A stretch of 64,000 nucleotides of DNA from Nemertoderma westbladi (lineage: Eukaryota > Xenacoelomorpha > Nemertodermatida > Nemertodermatidae): NCBI GenBank assembly GCA_032718475.1, contig JAUCBJ010007620.1, positions 124,001-188,000 of the forward strand, written 5' to 3'. This document shows, piece by piece, positions 1 through 12,965 of the stretch. The position numbers were made by a program, and so were the translations under genes. The notes under the pieces are model-generated. The model saw only the letters and a program-made list of their open reading frames with translations. It searched no databases and was not told where the DNA came from. Each line of letters begins with the position of its first letter. Within the stretch, counting starts at the first letter, position 1.

Positions 1-3000
1 ACATGCGACCAATGTAATAATGGAAAAAGTAAGTGAAATCCATTGTCAGACAACGTGCGTCTATTGTAAAGATGGAAAAAGTAAGTGAAATCCATTGTCA
101 GACAATATGCGACCAATGTAATAATGGAAAAAGTAAGTGAAATCCATTGTCAGACAACGTGCGTCTATTGTAAAGATGGAAACAGTAAGTGAAATCCATT
201 GTCAGACAACATGCGACCATTGTAAAGATTGAAAAAGTAAGTGAAATCCATTGTCAGACAACATGCGACCAATGTAATAATGGAAAAAGTAAGTGAAATC
301 CATTGTCAGACAACGTGCGTCTATTGTAAAGATGGAAAAAGTAAGTGAAATCCATTGTCAGACAACATGCGACCAATGTAATAATGGAAAAAGTAAGTGA
401 AATCCATTGTCAGACAACGTGCGTCTATTGTAAAGATGGAAAAAGTAAGTGAAATCCATTGTCAGACAACATGCGACCAATGTAATAATGGAAAAAGTAA
501 GTGAAATTCATTGTCAGACAACGTGCGTCTATTGTAAAGATGGAAAAAGTAAGTGAAATCCATTGTCAGACAACATGCGACCATTGTAAAGATGGAAAAA
601 GTAAGTGAAATCCATTGTCAGAGAACATGCGACTATTGTAAAGATGGAAAAAGTAAGTGAAATCCATTGTCAGACAACATGCGACTATTGTAAAGATGGA
701 AAAAGTAAGTGAAAACCATTGTCAGACAACATGCGATTATTGTAAAGATTGAAAAAGTAAGTGAAATCCATTGTCAGACAACATGCGACCATTGTAAAGA
801 TGGAAAAAGTATGTGAAATCCATTGTCAGACAACATGCGACTATTGTAAAGATGGAAAAAGTAAGTGATATCCATTGTCAGCCAACATGCGACTATTGTA
901 AAGATGGAAAAAGTAAGTAAGTGAAATCCATTGTCAGACAACATGCGACTATTGCAATAATGGAAAAGGTAACTGAAATCCATTGTCAGCCAACATGCGA
1001 CTATTGTAAAGATGGAAAAAGTAAGTGAAATCCATTGTCAGACAACATGCGACTATTGCAATAATGGAAAAGGTATCTGAAATCCATTGTCAGACAACAT
1101 GCGACTATTGTAAAGATGGAAAAAGTAAGTGAAATCCATTGTCAGACAACATGCGACCATTGTAAAGATTGAAAAAGTAAGTGAAATCCATTGTCAGACA
1201 ACATGCGACCAATGTAATAATGGAAAAAGTAAGTGAAATCCATTGTCAGACAACGTGCGTCTATTGTAAAGATGGAAACAGTAAGTGAAATCCATTGTCA
1301 GACAACATGCGACCATTGTAAAGATTGAAAAAGTAAGTGAAATCCATTGTCAGACAACATGCGACCAATGTAATAATGGAAAAAGTAAGTGAAATCCATT
1401 GTCAGACAACGTGCGTCTATTGTAAAGATGGAAAAAGTAAGTGAAATCCATTGTCAGACAACATGCGACCAATGTAATAATGGAAAAAGTAAGTGAAATC
1501 CATTGTCAGACAACGTGCGTCTATTGTAAAGATGGAAAAAGTAAGTGAAATCCATTGTCAGACAACATGCGACCAATGTAATAATGGAAAAAGTAAGTGA
1601 AATTCATTGTCAGACAACGTGCGTCTATTGTAAAGATGGAAAAAGTAAGTGAAATCCATTGTCAGACAACATGCGACCATTGTAAAGATGGAAAAAGTAA
1701 GTGAAATCCATTGTCAGAGAACATGCGACTATTGTAAAGATGGAAAAATGGTCAGACAACGTGCGTCTATTGTAAAGATGGAAAAAGTAAGTGAAATCCA
1801 TTGTCAGACAACATGCGACCAATGTAATAATGGAAAAAGTAAGTGAAATTCATTGTCAGACAACGTGCGTCTATTGTAAAGATGGAAAAAGTAAGTGAAA
1901 TCCATTGTCAGACAACATGCGACCATTGTAAAGATGGAAAAAATAAGTGAAATCCATTGTCAGAGAACATGCGACTATTGTAAAGATGGAAAAAGTAAGT
2001 GAAATCCATTGTCAGACAACATGCGACTATTGTAAAGATGGAAAAAGTAAGTGAAAACCATTGTCAGACAACATGCGATTATTGTAAAGATTGAAAAAGT
2101 AAGTGAAATCCATTGTCAGACAACATGCGACCATTGTAAAGATGGAAAAAGTAAGTGAAATCCATTGTCAGACAACATGCGACTATTGTAAAGATGGAAA
2201 AAGTAAGTGAAAACCATTGTCAGACAACATGCGACCAATGTAATAATGGAAAAAGTAAGTGAAATCCATTGTCAGACAACGTGCGTCTATTGTAAAGATG
2301 GAAAAAGTAAGTGAAATCCATTGTCAGACAACATGCGACCAATGTAATAATGGAAAAAGTAAGTGAAATCCATTGTCAGACAACGTGCGTCTATTGTAAA
2401 GATGGAAACAGTAAGTGAAATCCATTGTCAGACAACATGCGACCAATGTAATAATGGAAAAAGTAAGTGAAATCCATTGTCAGACAACGTGCGTCTATTG
2501 TAAAGATGGAAAAAGTAAGTGAAATCCATTGTCAGACAATATGCGACCAATGTAATAATGGAAAAAGTAAGTGAAATCCATTGTCAGACAACGTGCGTCT
2601 ATTGTAAAGATGGAAACAGTAAGTGAAATCCATTGTCAGACAACATGCGACCATTGTAAAGATTGAAAAAGTAAGTGAAATCCATTGTCAGACAACATGC
2701 GACCAATGTAATAATGGAAAAAGTGAGTGAAATCCATTGTCAGACAACGTGCGTCTATTGTAAAGATGGAAAAAGTAAGTGAAATCCATTGTCAGACAAC
2801 ATGCGACCAATGTAATAATGGAAAAAGTAAGTGAAATCCATTGTCAGACAACGTGCGTCTATTGTAAAGATGGAAAAAGTAAGTGAAATCCATTGTCAGA
2901 CAACATGCGACCAATGTAATAATGGAAAAAGTAAGTGAAATTCATTGTCAGACAACGTGCGTCTTTGTAAAGATGGAAAAAGTAAGTGAAATCCATTGTC

Positions 3001-4640
3001 AGACAACATGCGACCATTGTAAAGATGGAAAAAGTAAGTGAAATCCATTGTCAGAGAACATGCGACTATTGTAAAGATGGAAAAAGTAAGTGAAATCCAT
3101 TGTCAGACAACATGCGACTATTGTAAAGATGGAAAAAGTAAGTGAAAACCATTGTCAGACAACATGCGATTATTGTAAAGATTGAAAAAGTAAGTGAAAT
3201 CCATTGTCAGACAACATGCGACCATTGTAAAGATGGAAAAAGTATGTGAAATCCATTGTCAGACAACATGCGACTATTGTAAAGATGGAAAAAGTAAGTG
3301 ATATCCATTGTCAGCCAACATGCGACTATTGTAAAGATGGAAAAAGTAAGTAAGTGAAATCCATTGTCAGACAACATGCGACTATTGCAATAATGGAAAA
3401 GGTAACTGAAATCCATTGTCAGCCAACATGCGACTATTGTAAAGATGGAAAAAGTAAGTGAAATCCATTGTCAGACAACATGCGACTATTGCAATAATGG
3501 AAAAGGTATCTGAAATCCATTGTCAGACAACATGCGACTATTGTAAAGATGGAAAAAGTAAGTGAAATCCATTGTCAGACAACATGCGACCATTGTAAAG
3601 ATTGAAAAAGTAAGTGAAATCCATTGTCAGACAACATGCGACCAATGTAATAATGGAAAAAGTAAGTGAAATCGATTGTCAGACAACGTGCGTCTATTGT
3701 AAAGATGGAAACAGTAAGTGAAATCCATTGTCAGACAACATGCGACCATTGTAAAGATTGAAAAAGTAAGTGAAATCCATTGTCAGACAACATGCGACCA
3801 ATGTAATAATGGAAAAAGTAAGTGAAATCCATTGTCAGACAACGTGCGTCTATTGTAAAGATGGAAAAAGTAAGTGAAATCCATTGTCAGACAACATGCG
3901 ACCAATGTAATAATGGAAAAAGTAAGTGAAATCCATTGTCAGACAACGTGCGTCTATTGTAAAGATGGAAAAAGTAAGTGAAATCCATTGTCAGACAACA
4001 TGCGACCAATGTAATAATGGAAAAAGTAAGTGAAATTCATTGTCAGACAACGTGCGTCTATTGTAAAGATGGAAAAAGTAAGTGAAATCCATTGTCAGAC
4101 AACATGCGACCATTGTAAAGATGGAAAAAGTAAGTGAAATCCATTGTCAGAGAACATGCGACTATTGTAAAGATGGAAAAATGGTCAGACAACGTGCGTC
4201 TATTGTAAAGATGGAAAAAGTAAGTGAAATCCATTGTCAGACAACATGCGACCAATGTAATAATGGAAAAAGTAAGTGAAATTCATTGTCAGACAACGTG
4301 CGTCTATTGTAAAGATGGAAAAAGTAAGTGAAATCCATTGTCAGACAACATGCGACCATTGTAAAGATGGAAAAAATAAGTGAAATCCATTGTCAGAGAA
4401 CATGCGACTATTGTAAAGATGGAAAAAGTAAGTGAAATCCATTGTCAGACAACATGCGACTATTGTAAAGATGGAAAAAGTAAGTGAAAACCATTGTCAG
4501 ACAACATGCGATTATTGTAAAGATTGAAAAAGTAAGTGAAATCCATTGTCAGACAACATGCGACCATTGTAAAGATGGAAAAAGTAAGTGAAATCCATTG
4601 TCAGACAACATGCGACTATTGTAAAGATGGAAAAAGTAAG
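1..4640. repeat. tandem duplication of about 2.43 kb in the satellite
   Basis: The monomer order from base 1 to about 2205 recurs from about 2435 to 4640. The shift is 2434 bp at first and 2433 bp after a one-base loss in copy 2 (GCGTCTTTGTAAAG near 2960). Shared tags are the doubled GTAA (near 917 and 3350), the truncated junction AAAAATGGTCAGAC (near 1747 and 4180) and GACAATATGCG (near 110 and 2537). Partial further copies carry the same tags at 5594, 6265-6474 and 7376-7597. Confidence 0.8.
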
Positions 4641-7600
4641 TGATATCCATTGTCAGCCAACATGCGACTATTGTAAAGATGGAAAAAGTAAGTGAAATCC
4701 ATTGTCAGAGAACATGCGACTATTGTAAAGATGGAAAAAGTAAGTGAAATCCATTGTCAGACAACATGCGACCATTGTAAAGATGGAAAAAGTAAGTGAA
4801 ATCCATTGTCAGACAACATGCGACTATTGTAAAGATGGAAAAAGTAAGTGAAATCCATTGTCAGACAACATGCGACCATTGTAAAGATGGAAAAAGTAAG
4901 TGAAATCCATTGTCAGAGAACATGCGACTATTGTAAAGATGGAAAAAGTAAGTGAAATCCATTGTCAGACAACATGCGACTATTGTAAAGATGGAAAAAG
5001 TAAGTGAAAACCATTGTCAGACAACATGCGATTATTGTAAAGATTGAAAAAGTAAGTGAAATCCATTGTCAGACAACATGCGACCATTGTAAAGATGGAA
5101 AAAGTAAGTGAAATCCATTGTCAGACAACATGCGACTATTGTAAAGATGGAAAAAGTAAGTGATATCCATTGTCAGACAACATGCGACTATTGCAATAAT
5201 GGAAAAGGTAACTGAAATCCATTGTCAGACAACATGCGACTATTGTAAAGATGGAAAAAGTAAGTGAAAACCATTGTCAGACAACATGCGACCAATGTAA
5301 TAATGGAAAAAGTAAGTGAAATCCATTGTCAGACAACGTGCGTCTATTGTAAAGATGGAAAAAGTAAGTGAAATCCATTGTCAGACAACATGCGACCAAT
5401 GTAATAATGGAAAAAGTAAGTGAAATCCATTGTCAGACAACGTGCGTCTATTGTAAAGATGGAAACAGTAAGTGAAATCCATTGTCAGACAACATGCGAC
5501 CAATGTAATAATGGAAAAAGTAAGTGAAATCCATTGTCAGACAACGTGCGTCTATTGTAAAGATGGAAAAAGTAAGTGAAATCCATTGTCAGACAATATG
5601 CGACCAATGTAATAATGGAAAAAGTAAGTGAAATCCATTGTCAGACAACGTGCGTCTATTGTAAAGATGGAAACAGTAAGTGAAATCCATTGTCAGACAA
5701 CATGCGACCATTGTAAAGATTGAAAAAGTAAGTGAAATCCATTGTCAGACAACATGCGACCAATGTAATAATGGAAAAAGTAAGTGAAATCCATTGTCAG
5801 ACAACGTGCGTCTATTGTAAAGATGGAAAAAGTAAGTGAAATCCATTGTCAGACAACATGCGACCAATGTAATAATGGAAAAAGTAAGTGAAATCCATTG
5901 TCAGACAACGTGCGTCTATTGTAAAGATGGAAAAAGTAAGTGAAATCCATTGTCAGACAACATGCGACCAATGTAATAATGGAAAAAGTAAGTGAAATTC
6001 ATTGTCAGACAACGTGCGTCTATTGTAAAGATGGAAAAAGTAAGTGAAATCCATTGTCAGACAACATGCGACCATTGTAAAGATGGAAAAAGTAAGTGAA
6101 ATCCATTGTCAGAGAACATGCGACTATTGTAAAGATGGAAAAAGTAAGTGAAATCCATTGTCAGACAACATGCGACTATTGTAAAGATGGAAAAAGTAAG
6201 TGAAAACCATTGTCAGACAACATGCGATTATTGTAAAGATTGAAAAAGTAAGTGAAATCCATTGTCAGACAACATGCGACCATTGTAAAGATGGAAAAAG
6301 TAAGTGAAATCCATTGTCAGACAACATGCGACTATTGTAAAGATGGAAAAAGTAAGTGATATCCATTGTCAGCCAACATGCGACTATTGTAAAGATGGAA
6401 AAAGTAAGTAAGTGAAATCCATTGTCAGACAACATGCGACTATTGCAATAATGGAAAAGGTAACTGAAATCCATTGTCAGCCAACATGCGACTATTGTAA
6501 AGATGGAAAAAGTAAGTGAAATCCATTGTCAGACAACATGCGACTATTGCAATAATGGAAAAGGTAACTGAAATCCATTGTCAGACAACATGCGACTATT
6601 GTAAAGATGGAAAAAGTAAGTGAAAACCATTGTCAGACAACATGCGACCAATGTAATAATGGAAAAAGCAAGTGAAATCCATTGTCAGACAACGTGCGTC
6701 TATTGTAAAGATGGAAAAAGTAAGTGAAATCCATTGTCAGACAACATGCGACCAATGTAATAATGGAAAAAGTAAGTGAAATCCATTGTCAGACAACGTG
6801 CGTCTATTGTAAAGATGGAAACAGTAAGTGAAATCCATTGTCAGACAACATGCGACCAATGTAATAATGGAAAAAGTAAGTGAAATCCATTGTCAGACAA
6901 CGTGCGTCTATTGTAAAGATGGAAAAAGTAAGTGAAATCCATTGTCAGACAATATGCGACCAATGTAATAATGGAAAAAGTAAGTGAAATCCATTGTCAG
7001 ACAACGTGCGTCTATTGTAAAGATGGAAACAGTAAGTGAAATCCATTGTCAGACAACATGCGACCATTGTAAAGATTGAAAAAGTAAGTGAAATCCATTG
7101 TCAGACAACATGCGACCAATGTAATAATGGAAAAAGTAAGTGAAATCCATTGTCAGACAACGTGCGTCTATTGTAAAGATGGAAAAAGTAAGTGAAATCC
7201 ATTGTCAGACAACATGCGACCAATGTAATAATGGAAAAAGTAAGTGAAATCAATTGTCAGACAACGTGCGTCTATTGTAAAGATGGAAAAAGTAAGTGAA
7301 ATCCATTGTCAGACAACATGCGACCAATGTAATAATGGAAAAAGTAAGTGAAATTCATTGTCAGACAACGTGCGTCTATTGTAAAGATGGAAAAAGTAAG
7401 TGAAATCCATTGTCAGACAACATGCGACCATTGTAAAGATGGAAAAAGTAAGTGAAATCCATTGTCAGAGAACATGCGACTATTGTAAAGATGGAAAAAT
7501 GGTCAGACAACGTGCGTCTATTGTAAAGATGGAAAAAGTAAGTGAAATCCATTGTCAGACAACATGCGACCAATGTAATAATGGAAAAAGTAAGTGAAAT

Positions 7601-8100
7601 CCATTGTCAGACAACGTGCGTCTATTGTAAAGATGGAAAAAGTAAGTGAAATCCATTGTCAGACAACATGCGACCAATGTAATAATGGAAAAAGTAAGTG
7701 AAATCCATTGTCAGACAACGTGCGTCTATTGTAAAGATGGAAAAAGTAAGTGAAATCCATTGTCAGACAACATGCGACCATTGTAAAGATGGAAAAAGTA
7801 AGTGAAATTCATTGTCAGACAACGTGCGTCTATTGTAAAGATGGAAAAAGTAAGTGAAATCCATTGTCAGACAACATGCGACCAATGTAATAATGGAAAA
7901 AGTAAGTGAAATCCATTGTCAGACAACGTGCGTCTATTGTAAAGATGGAAAAAGTAAGTGAAATCCATTGTCAGACAACATGCGACCAATGTAATAATGG
8001 AAAAAGTAAGTGAAATCCATTGTCAGACAACGTGCGTCTATTGTAAAGATGGAAAAAATAAGTGAAATCCATTGTCAGACAACATGCGACCATTGTAAAG
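1..8100. repeat. satellite domain rich in a 104-bp dimer
   Basis: Two monomer subtypes alternate here: one with ACATGCGACCAATG followed by TAATAATGG, the other with ACGTGCGTCTATTG followed by TAAAGATGG. Together they make a 104-bp dimeric unit, interspersed with runs of the plain monomer. The dimer is essentially absent from about 8.3 to 49 kb and reappears as small islands at 49.1-49.6, 50.5-51.0, 52.5-52.7, 54.1-54.6, 57.5-57.6, 60.4-60.5, 62.2-62.4 and 63.6-63.8 kb. Confidence 0.85.
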
Positions 8101-11100
8101 ATGGAAAAAGTAAGTGAAATCCATTGTCAGACAACATGCGACTATTGTAAAGATGGAAAAAGTAAGTGAAAAGCATTGTCAGACAACATGCGACTATTGT
8201 AAAGATTGAAAAAGTAAGTGAAATCCATTGTCAGACAACGTGCGTCTATTGTAAAGATGGAAAAAGTAAGTGAAATCCATTGTCAGAGAACATGCGACTA
8301 TTGTAAAGATGGAAAAAGTAAGTGAAAACCATTGTCAGACAACATGCGACTATTGTAGAGATGGAAAAAGTAAGTGAAATCCATTGTCAGAGAACATGCG
8401 ACTATTGTAAAGATGGAAAAAGTAAGTGAAAACCATTGTCAGACAACATGCGACTATTGTAAAGATTGAAAAAGTAAGTGAAATCCATTGTCAGACAACA
8501 TGCGACTATTGTAAAGATGGAAAAAGTAAGTGAAATCCATTGTCAGACAACATGCGTCTATTGTAAAGATGGAAAAAGTAAGTGAAATCCATTGTCAGAG
8601 AACATGCGACTATTGCAATAATGGAAAAAGTAAGTGAAATCCATTGTCAGAGAACATGCGACTATTGTAAAGATGGAAAAAGTAAGTGAAAACCATTGTC
8701 AGACAACATGCGACTATTTTAAAGATTGAAAAAGTAAGTGAAATCCATTGTCAGACAACATGCGACTATTGTAAAGATTGAAAAAGTAAGTGAAATCCAT
8801 TGTCAGACAACATGCGACTATTATAAAGATGGAAAAAGTAAGTGAAAACCATTGTCAGACAACATGCGACTATTGTAAAGATGGAAAAAGTAAGTGAAAT
8901 CCATTGTCAGAGAACATGCGACTATTGTAAAGATGGAAAAAGTAAGTGAAATCCATTGTCAGACAACATGCGACTATTGTAAAGATGGAAAAAGTAAGTG
9001 AAAACCATTGTCAGACAACATGCGATTATTGTAAAGATTGAAAAAGTAAGTGAAATCCATTGTCAGACAACATGCGACCATTGTAAAGATGGAAAAAGTA
9101 AGTGAAATCCATTGTCAGACAACATGCGACTATTGTAAAGATGGAAAAAGTAAGTGATATCCATTGTCAGCCAACATGCGACTATTGTAAAGATGGAAAA
9201 AGTAAGTAAGTGAAATCCATTGTCAGACAACATGCGACTATTGCAATAATGGAAAAGGTAACTGAAATCCATTGTCAGCCAACATGCGACTATTGTAAAG
9301 ATGGAAAAAGTAAGTGAAATCCATTGTCAGACAACATGCGACTATTGCAATAATGGAAAAGGTAACTGAAATCCATTGTCAGACAACATGCGACTATTGT
9401 AAAGATGGAAAAAGTAAGTGAAAACCATTGTCAGACAACATGCGACTATTGTAAAGATTGAAAAAGTAAGTGAAAACCATTGTCAGACAACATGCGACTA
9501 TTGTAAAGATTGAAAAAGTAAGTGAAATCCATTGTCAGACAACATGCGACTATTGTAGAGATGGAAAAAGTAAGTGAAAACCATTGTCAGACAACATGCG
9601 ACTATAGTAAAGATGGAAAAAGGAAAAAGTAAGTGAAATCCATTGTCAGACAACATGCGACTATTGTAGAGATGGAAAAAGTAAGTGAAATCCATTGTCA
9701 GACAACATGCGACTATTGTAAAGATGGAAAAAGTAAGTGAAATCCATTGTCAGACAACATGCAACTATTTTAAAGATGGAAAAAGTAAGTGAAATACATT
9801 GTCAGACAACATGCGACTATTTTAAAGATGGGAAAAGTAAATGAAATCCATTGTCAGACAACATGCGACTATTGTAAAGATGGAAAAAGTAAGTGAAAAC
9901 CATTGTCAGACAACATGCGACTATTGTAAAGATTGAAAAAGTAAGTGAAATCCATTGTCAGACAACATGCGACTATTGTAAAGATTGAAAAAGTAAGTGA
10001 AATCCATTGTCAGACAACATGCGACTATTGTAAAGATGGAAAAAGTAAGTGAAAACCATTGTCAGACAACATGCGACTATTTTAAAGATTGAAAAAGTAA
10101 GTGAAATCCATTGTCAGACAACATGCGACTATTGTAAAGATTGAAAAAGTAAGTGAAATCCATTGTCAGACAACATGCGACTATTGTAAAGATGGAAAAA
10201 GTAAGTGAAATCCATTGTCAGACAACATGCGACTATTGTAAAGATGGAAAAAGTAAGTGAAAACCATTGTCAGACAACATGCGACTATTGTAAAGATTGA
10301 AAAAGTAAGTGAAATCCATTGTCAGACAACATGCGACTATTGTAAAGATTGAAAAAGTAAGTGAAATCCATTGTCAGACAACATGCGACTATTGTAGAGA
10401 TTGAAAAAGTAAGTGAAATCCATTGTCAGAGAACATGCGACTATTGTAAAGATGGAAAAAGTAAGTGAAAACCATTGTCAAACAACATGCGACTATTGTA
10501 AAGATTGAAAAAGTAAGTGAAATCCATTGTCAGACAACATGCGACCATTGTAAAGATGGAAAAAGTAAGTGAAATCCATTGTCAGAGAACATGCGACTAT
10601 TGTAAAGATGGAAAAAGTAAGTGAAAACCATTGTCAGACAACATGCGACTATTGTAAAGATTGAAAATGTAAGTGAAATCCATTGTCAGACAACATGCGA
10701 CCATTGTAAAGATGGAAAAATTAAGTGAAAACCATTGTCAGAGAACATGCGACTATTGTAAAGATGGAAAAATTAAGTGAAAACCATTGTCAGACAACAT
10801 GCGACTATTGTGAAGATTGAAAAAGTAAGTGAAATCCATTGTCACACAACATGCGACTATTTTAAAGATGGAACAAGTAAGTGAAATCCATTGTCAGACA
10901 ACATGCGACTATTGTAAAGATGGAAAAAGTAAGTGAAATCCATTGTCAGACAACATGCAACTATTTTAAAGATGGAAAAAGTAAGTAAAATACATTGTCA
11001 GACAACATGCGACTATTTTAAAGATGGGAAAAGTAAGTGAAATCCATTGTCAGACAACATGCGACTATTGTAAAGATGGAAAAAGTAAGTGAAAACCATT

Positions 11101-12965
11101 GTCAGACAACATGCGACTATTGTAAAGATTGAAAAAGTAAGTGAAATCCATTGTCAGACAACATGCGACTATTGTAAAGATGGAAAAAGTTAGTGAAATC
11201 CATTGTCAGACAACATGCGACTATTGTAAAGATGGAAAAAAGTAAGTGAAATCCATTGTCAGACAACACGCGACTATTGTAAAGATGGAAAAATTAAGTG
11301 AAATCCATTGTCAGACAACATGCGACTATTGTAAAGATGGAAAAAGTAAGTGAAAACCATTGTCAGACAACATGCGACTATTGTAAAGATTGAAAAAGTA
11401 AGTGAAATCCATTGTCAGACAACATGCGACTATTTTAAAGATGGAAAAAGTAAGTGAAATCCATTGTCAGACAACATGCGACTATTGTAAAGATGGAAAA
11501 AGTAAGTGAAAACCATTGTCAGACAACATGCGACTATTTTAAAGATGGAAAAAGTAAGTGAAAACCATTGTCAGACAACATGCGACTATTTTAAAGATGG
11601 AAAAAGTAAGTGAAATCCATTGTCAGACAACATGCGACTATTGTAAAGATGGAAAAAGTAAGTGAAAACCATTGTCAGACAACATGCGACAAGATTGAAA
11701 AAGTAAGTGAAATCCATTGTCAGACAACATGCGACTATTATAAAGATGGAAAAAGTAAGTGAAATCCATTGTCAGACAACATGCGACTATTTTAAAGAGG
11801 GAAAAAGTAAGTGAAAACCATTGTCAGACAACATGCGACTATTGTAAAGATTGAAAAAGTAAGTGAAATCCATTGTCAGACAATATGCGACTATTGTAAA
11901 GATTGAAAAAGTAAGTGAAATCCATTGTCAGACAACATGCGACTATTGTAAAGATTGAAAAAGTAAGTGAAATCCATTGTCAGACAATATGCGACTATTG
12001 TAAAGATTGAAAAAGTAAGTGAAATCCATTGTCAGACAACATGCGACTATTGTAAAGATGGAAAAACTAAGTGAAATCCATTGTCAGTCAACATGCGACT
12101 ATTTTAAAGATGGAAAAAGTAAGTGAAATCCATTGTCAGACAACATGCGACTATTTTAAAGATGGAAAAAGTAAGTGAAAACCATTGTCAGACAACATGC
12201 GACTATTGTAAAGATTGAAAAAGTAAGTGAAATCCGTCGTCAGACAACATGCGACTATTTTAAAGATGGAAAAAGTAAGTGAAATCCATTGTCAGACAAC
12301 ATGCGACTATTTTAAAGATGGAAAAAGTAAGTGAAATCCATTGTCAGACAACATGCGACTATTGTAAAGATGGAAAAAGTAAGTTAAAATCATTGTCAGA
12401 CAACATGCGACTATTTTAAAGATGGAAAAAGTAAGTGAAATCCATTGTTAGACAACATGCGACTATTGTAAAGATGGAAAAAGTAAGTGAAAACCATTGT
12501 CAGACAACATGCGACTATTGTAAAGATTGAAAAAGTAAGTGAAATCCATTGTCAGACAACATGCGACTATTGTAAAGATGGAAAAAGTTATAGTGAAATC
12601 CATTGTCAGACAACATGCGACTATTGCAATAATGGAAAAAGTAAGTGAAACCCATTGTCAGCCAACATGCGACTATTTTAAAGATGGAAAAAGTAAGTGA
12701 AATCCATTGTCAGACAACATGCGACTATTGTAAAGATCGAAAAAGTAAGTGAAAATCATTGTCAGACAACATGCGACTATTGTAAAGATGGAAAAAGTAA
12801 GTTAAATCCATTGTCAGACAACATGCGACTATTGTAAAGATGGAAAAAGTAAGTGAAAACCATTGTCAGACAACATGCGACTATTATAGAGATGGAAAAA
12901 GTAAGTGAAATCCATTGTCAGACAACATGCGACTATTGTAAAGATGGAAAAAGTAAGTGAAATCC
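8100..12965. repeat. mixed plain-type satellite domain
   Basis: Monomers here are mostly plain, AAAACC-type, GATTGAAAAAG-type and TTTTAAAGATGG-type. From about 8540 to 9760 the order matches 21120-22280 with a shift of 12579 bp. From about 10400 onward it matches 32.2-35.4 kb with a shift of 21815 bp. A monomer missing TATTGTA sits at 11686 (partners at 33501 and 34119). Another reads GTTATAGTG near 12588, with a GTTTTAGTG partner near 35020. No gene is visible. Confidence 0.75.

Noticed and set aside
774-983. Repeated minus-strand open frames of 62-96 residues (also at 1625, 9498, 21642, 45736, 56809 and many others)
   Set aside because: They are the satellite read on the reverse strand. 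52 bp shifts the frame each monomer, and length variants merely delay the stop. The same peptide phrase recurs because the DNA is a tandem repeat.
1649-1846. Plus-strand open frame of 65 residues (also at 4082 and 7400)
   Set aside because: It arises where a monomer junction lost about 15 bp and with it the usual stops. It is copied only because the block is duplicated.
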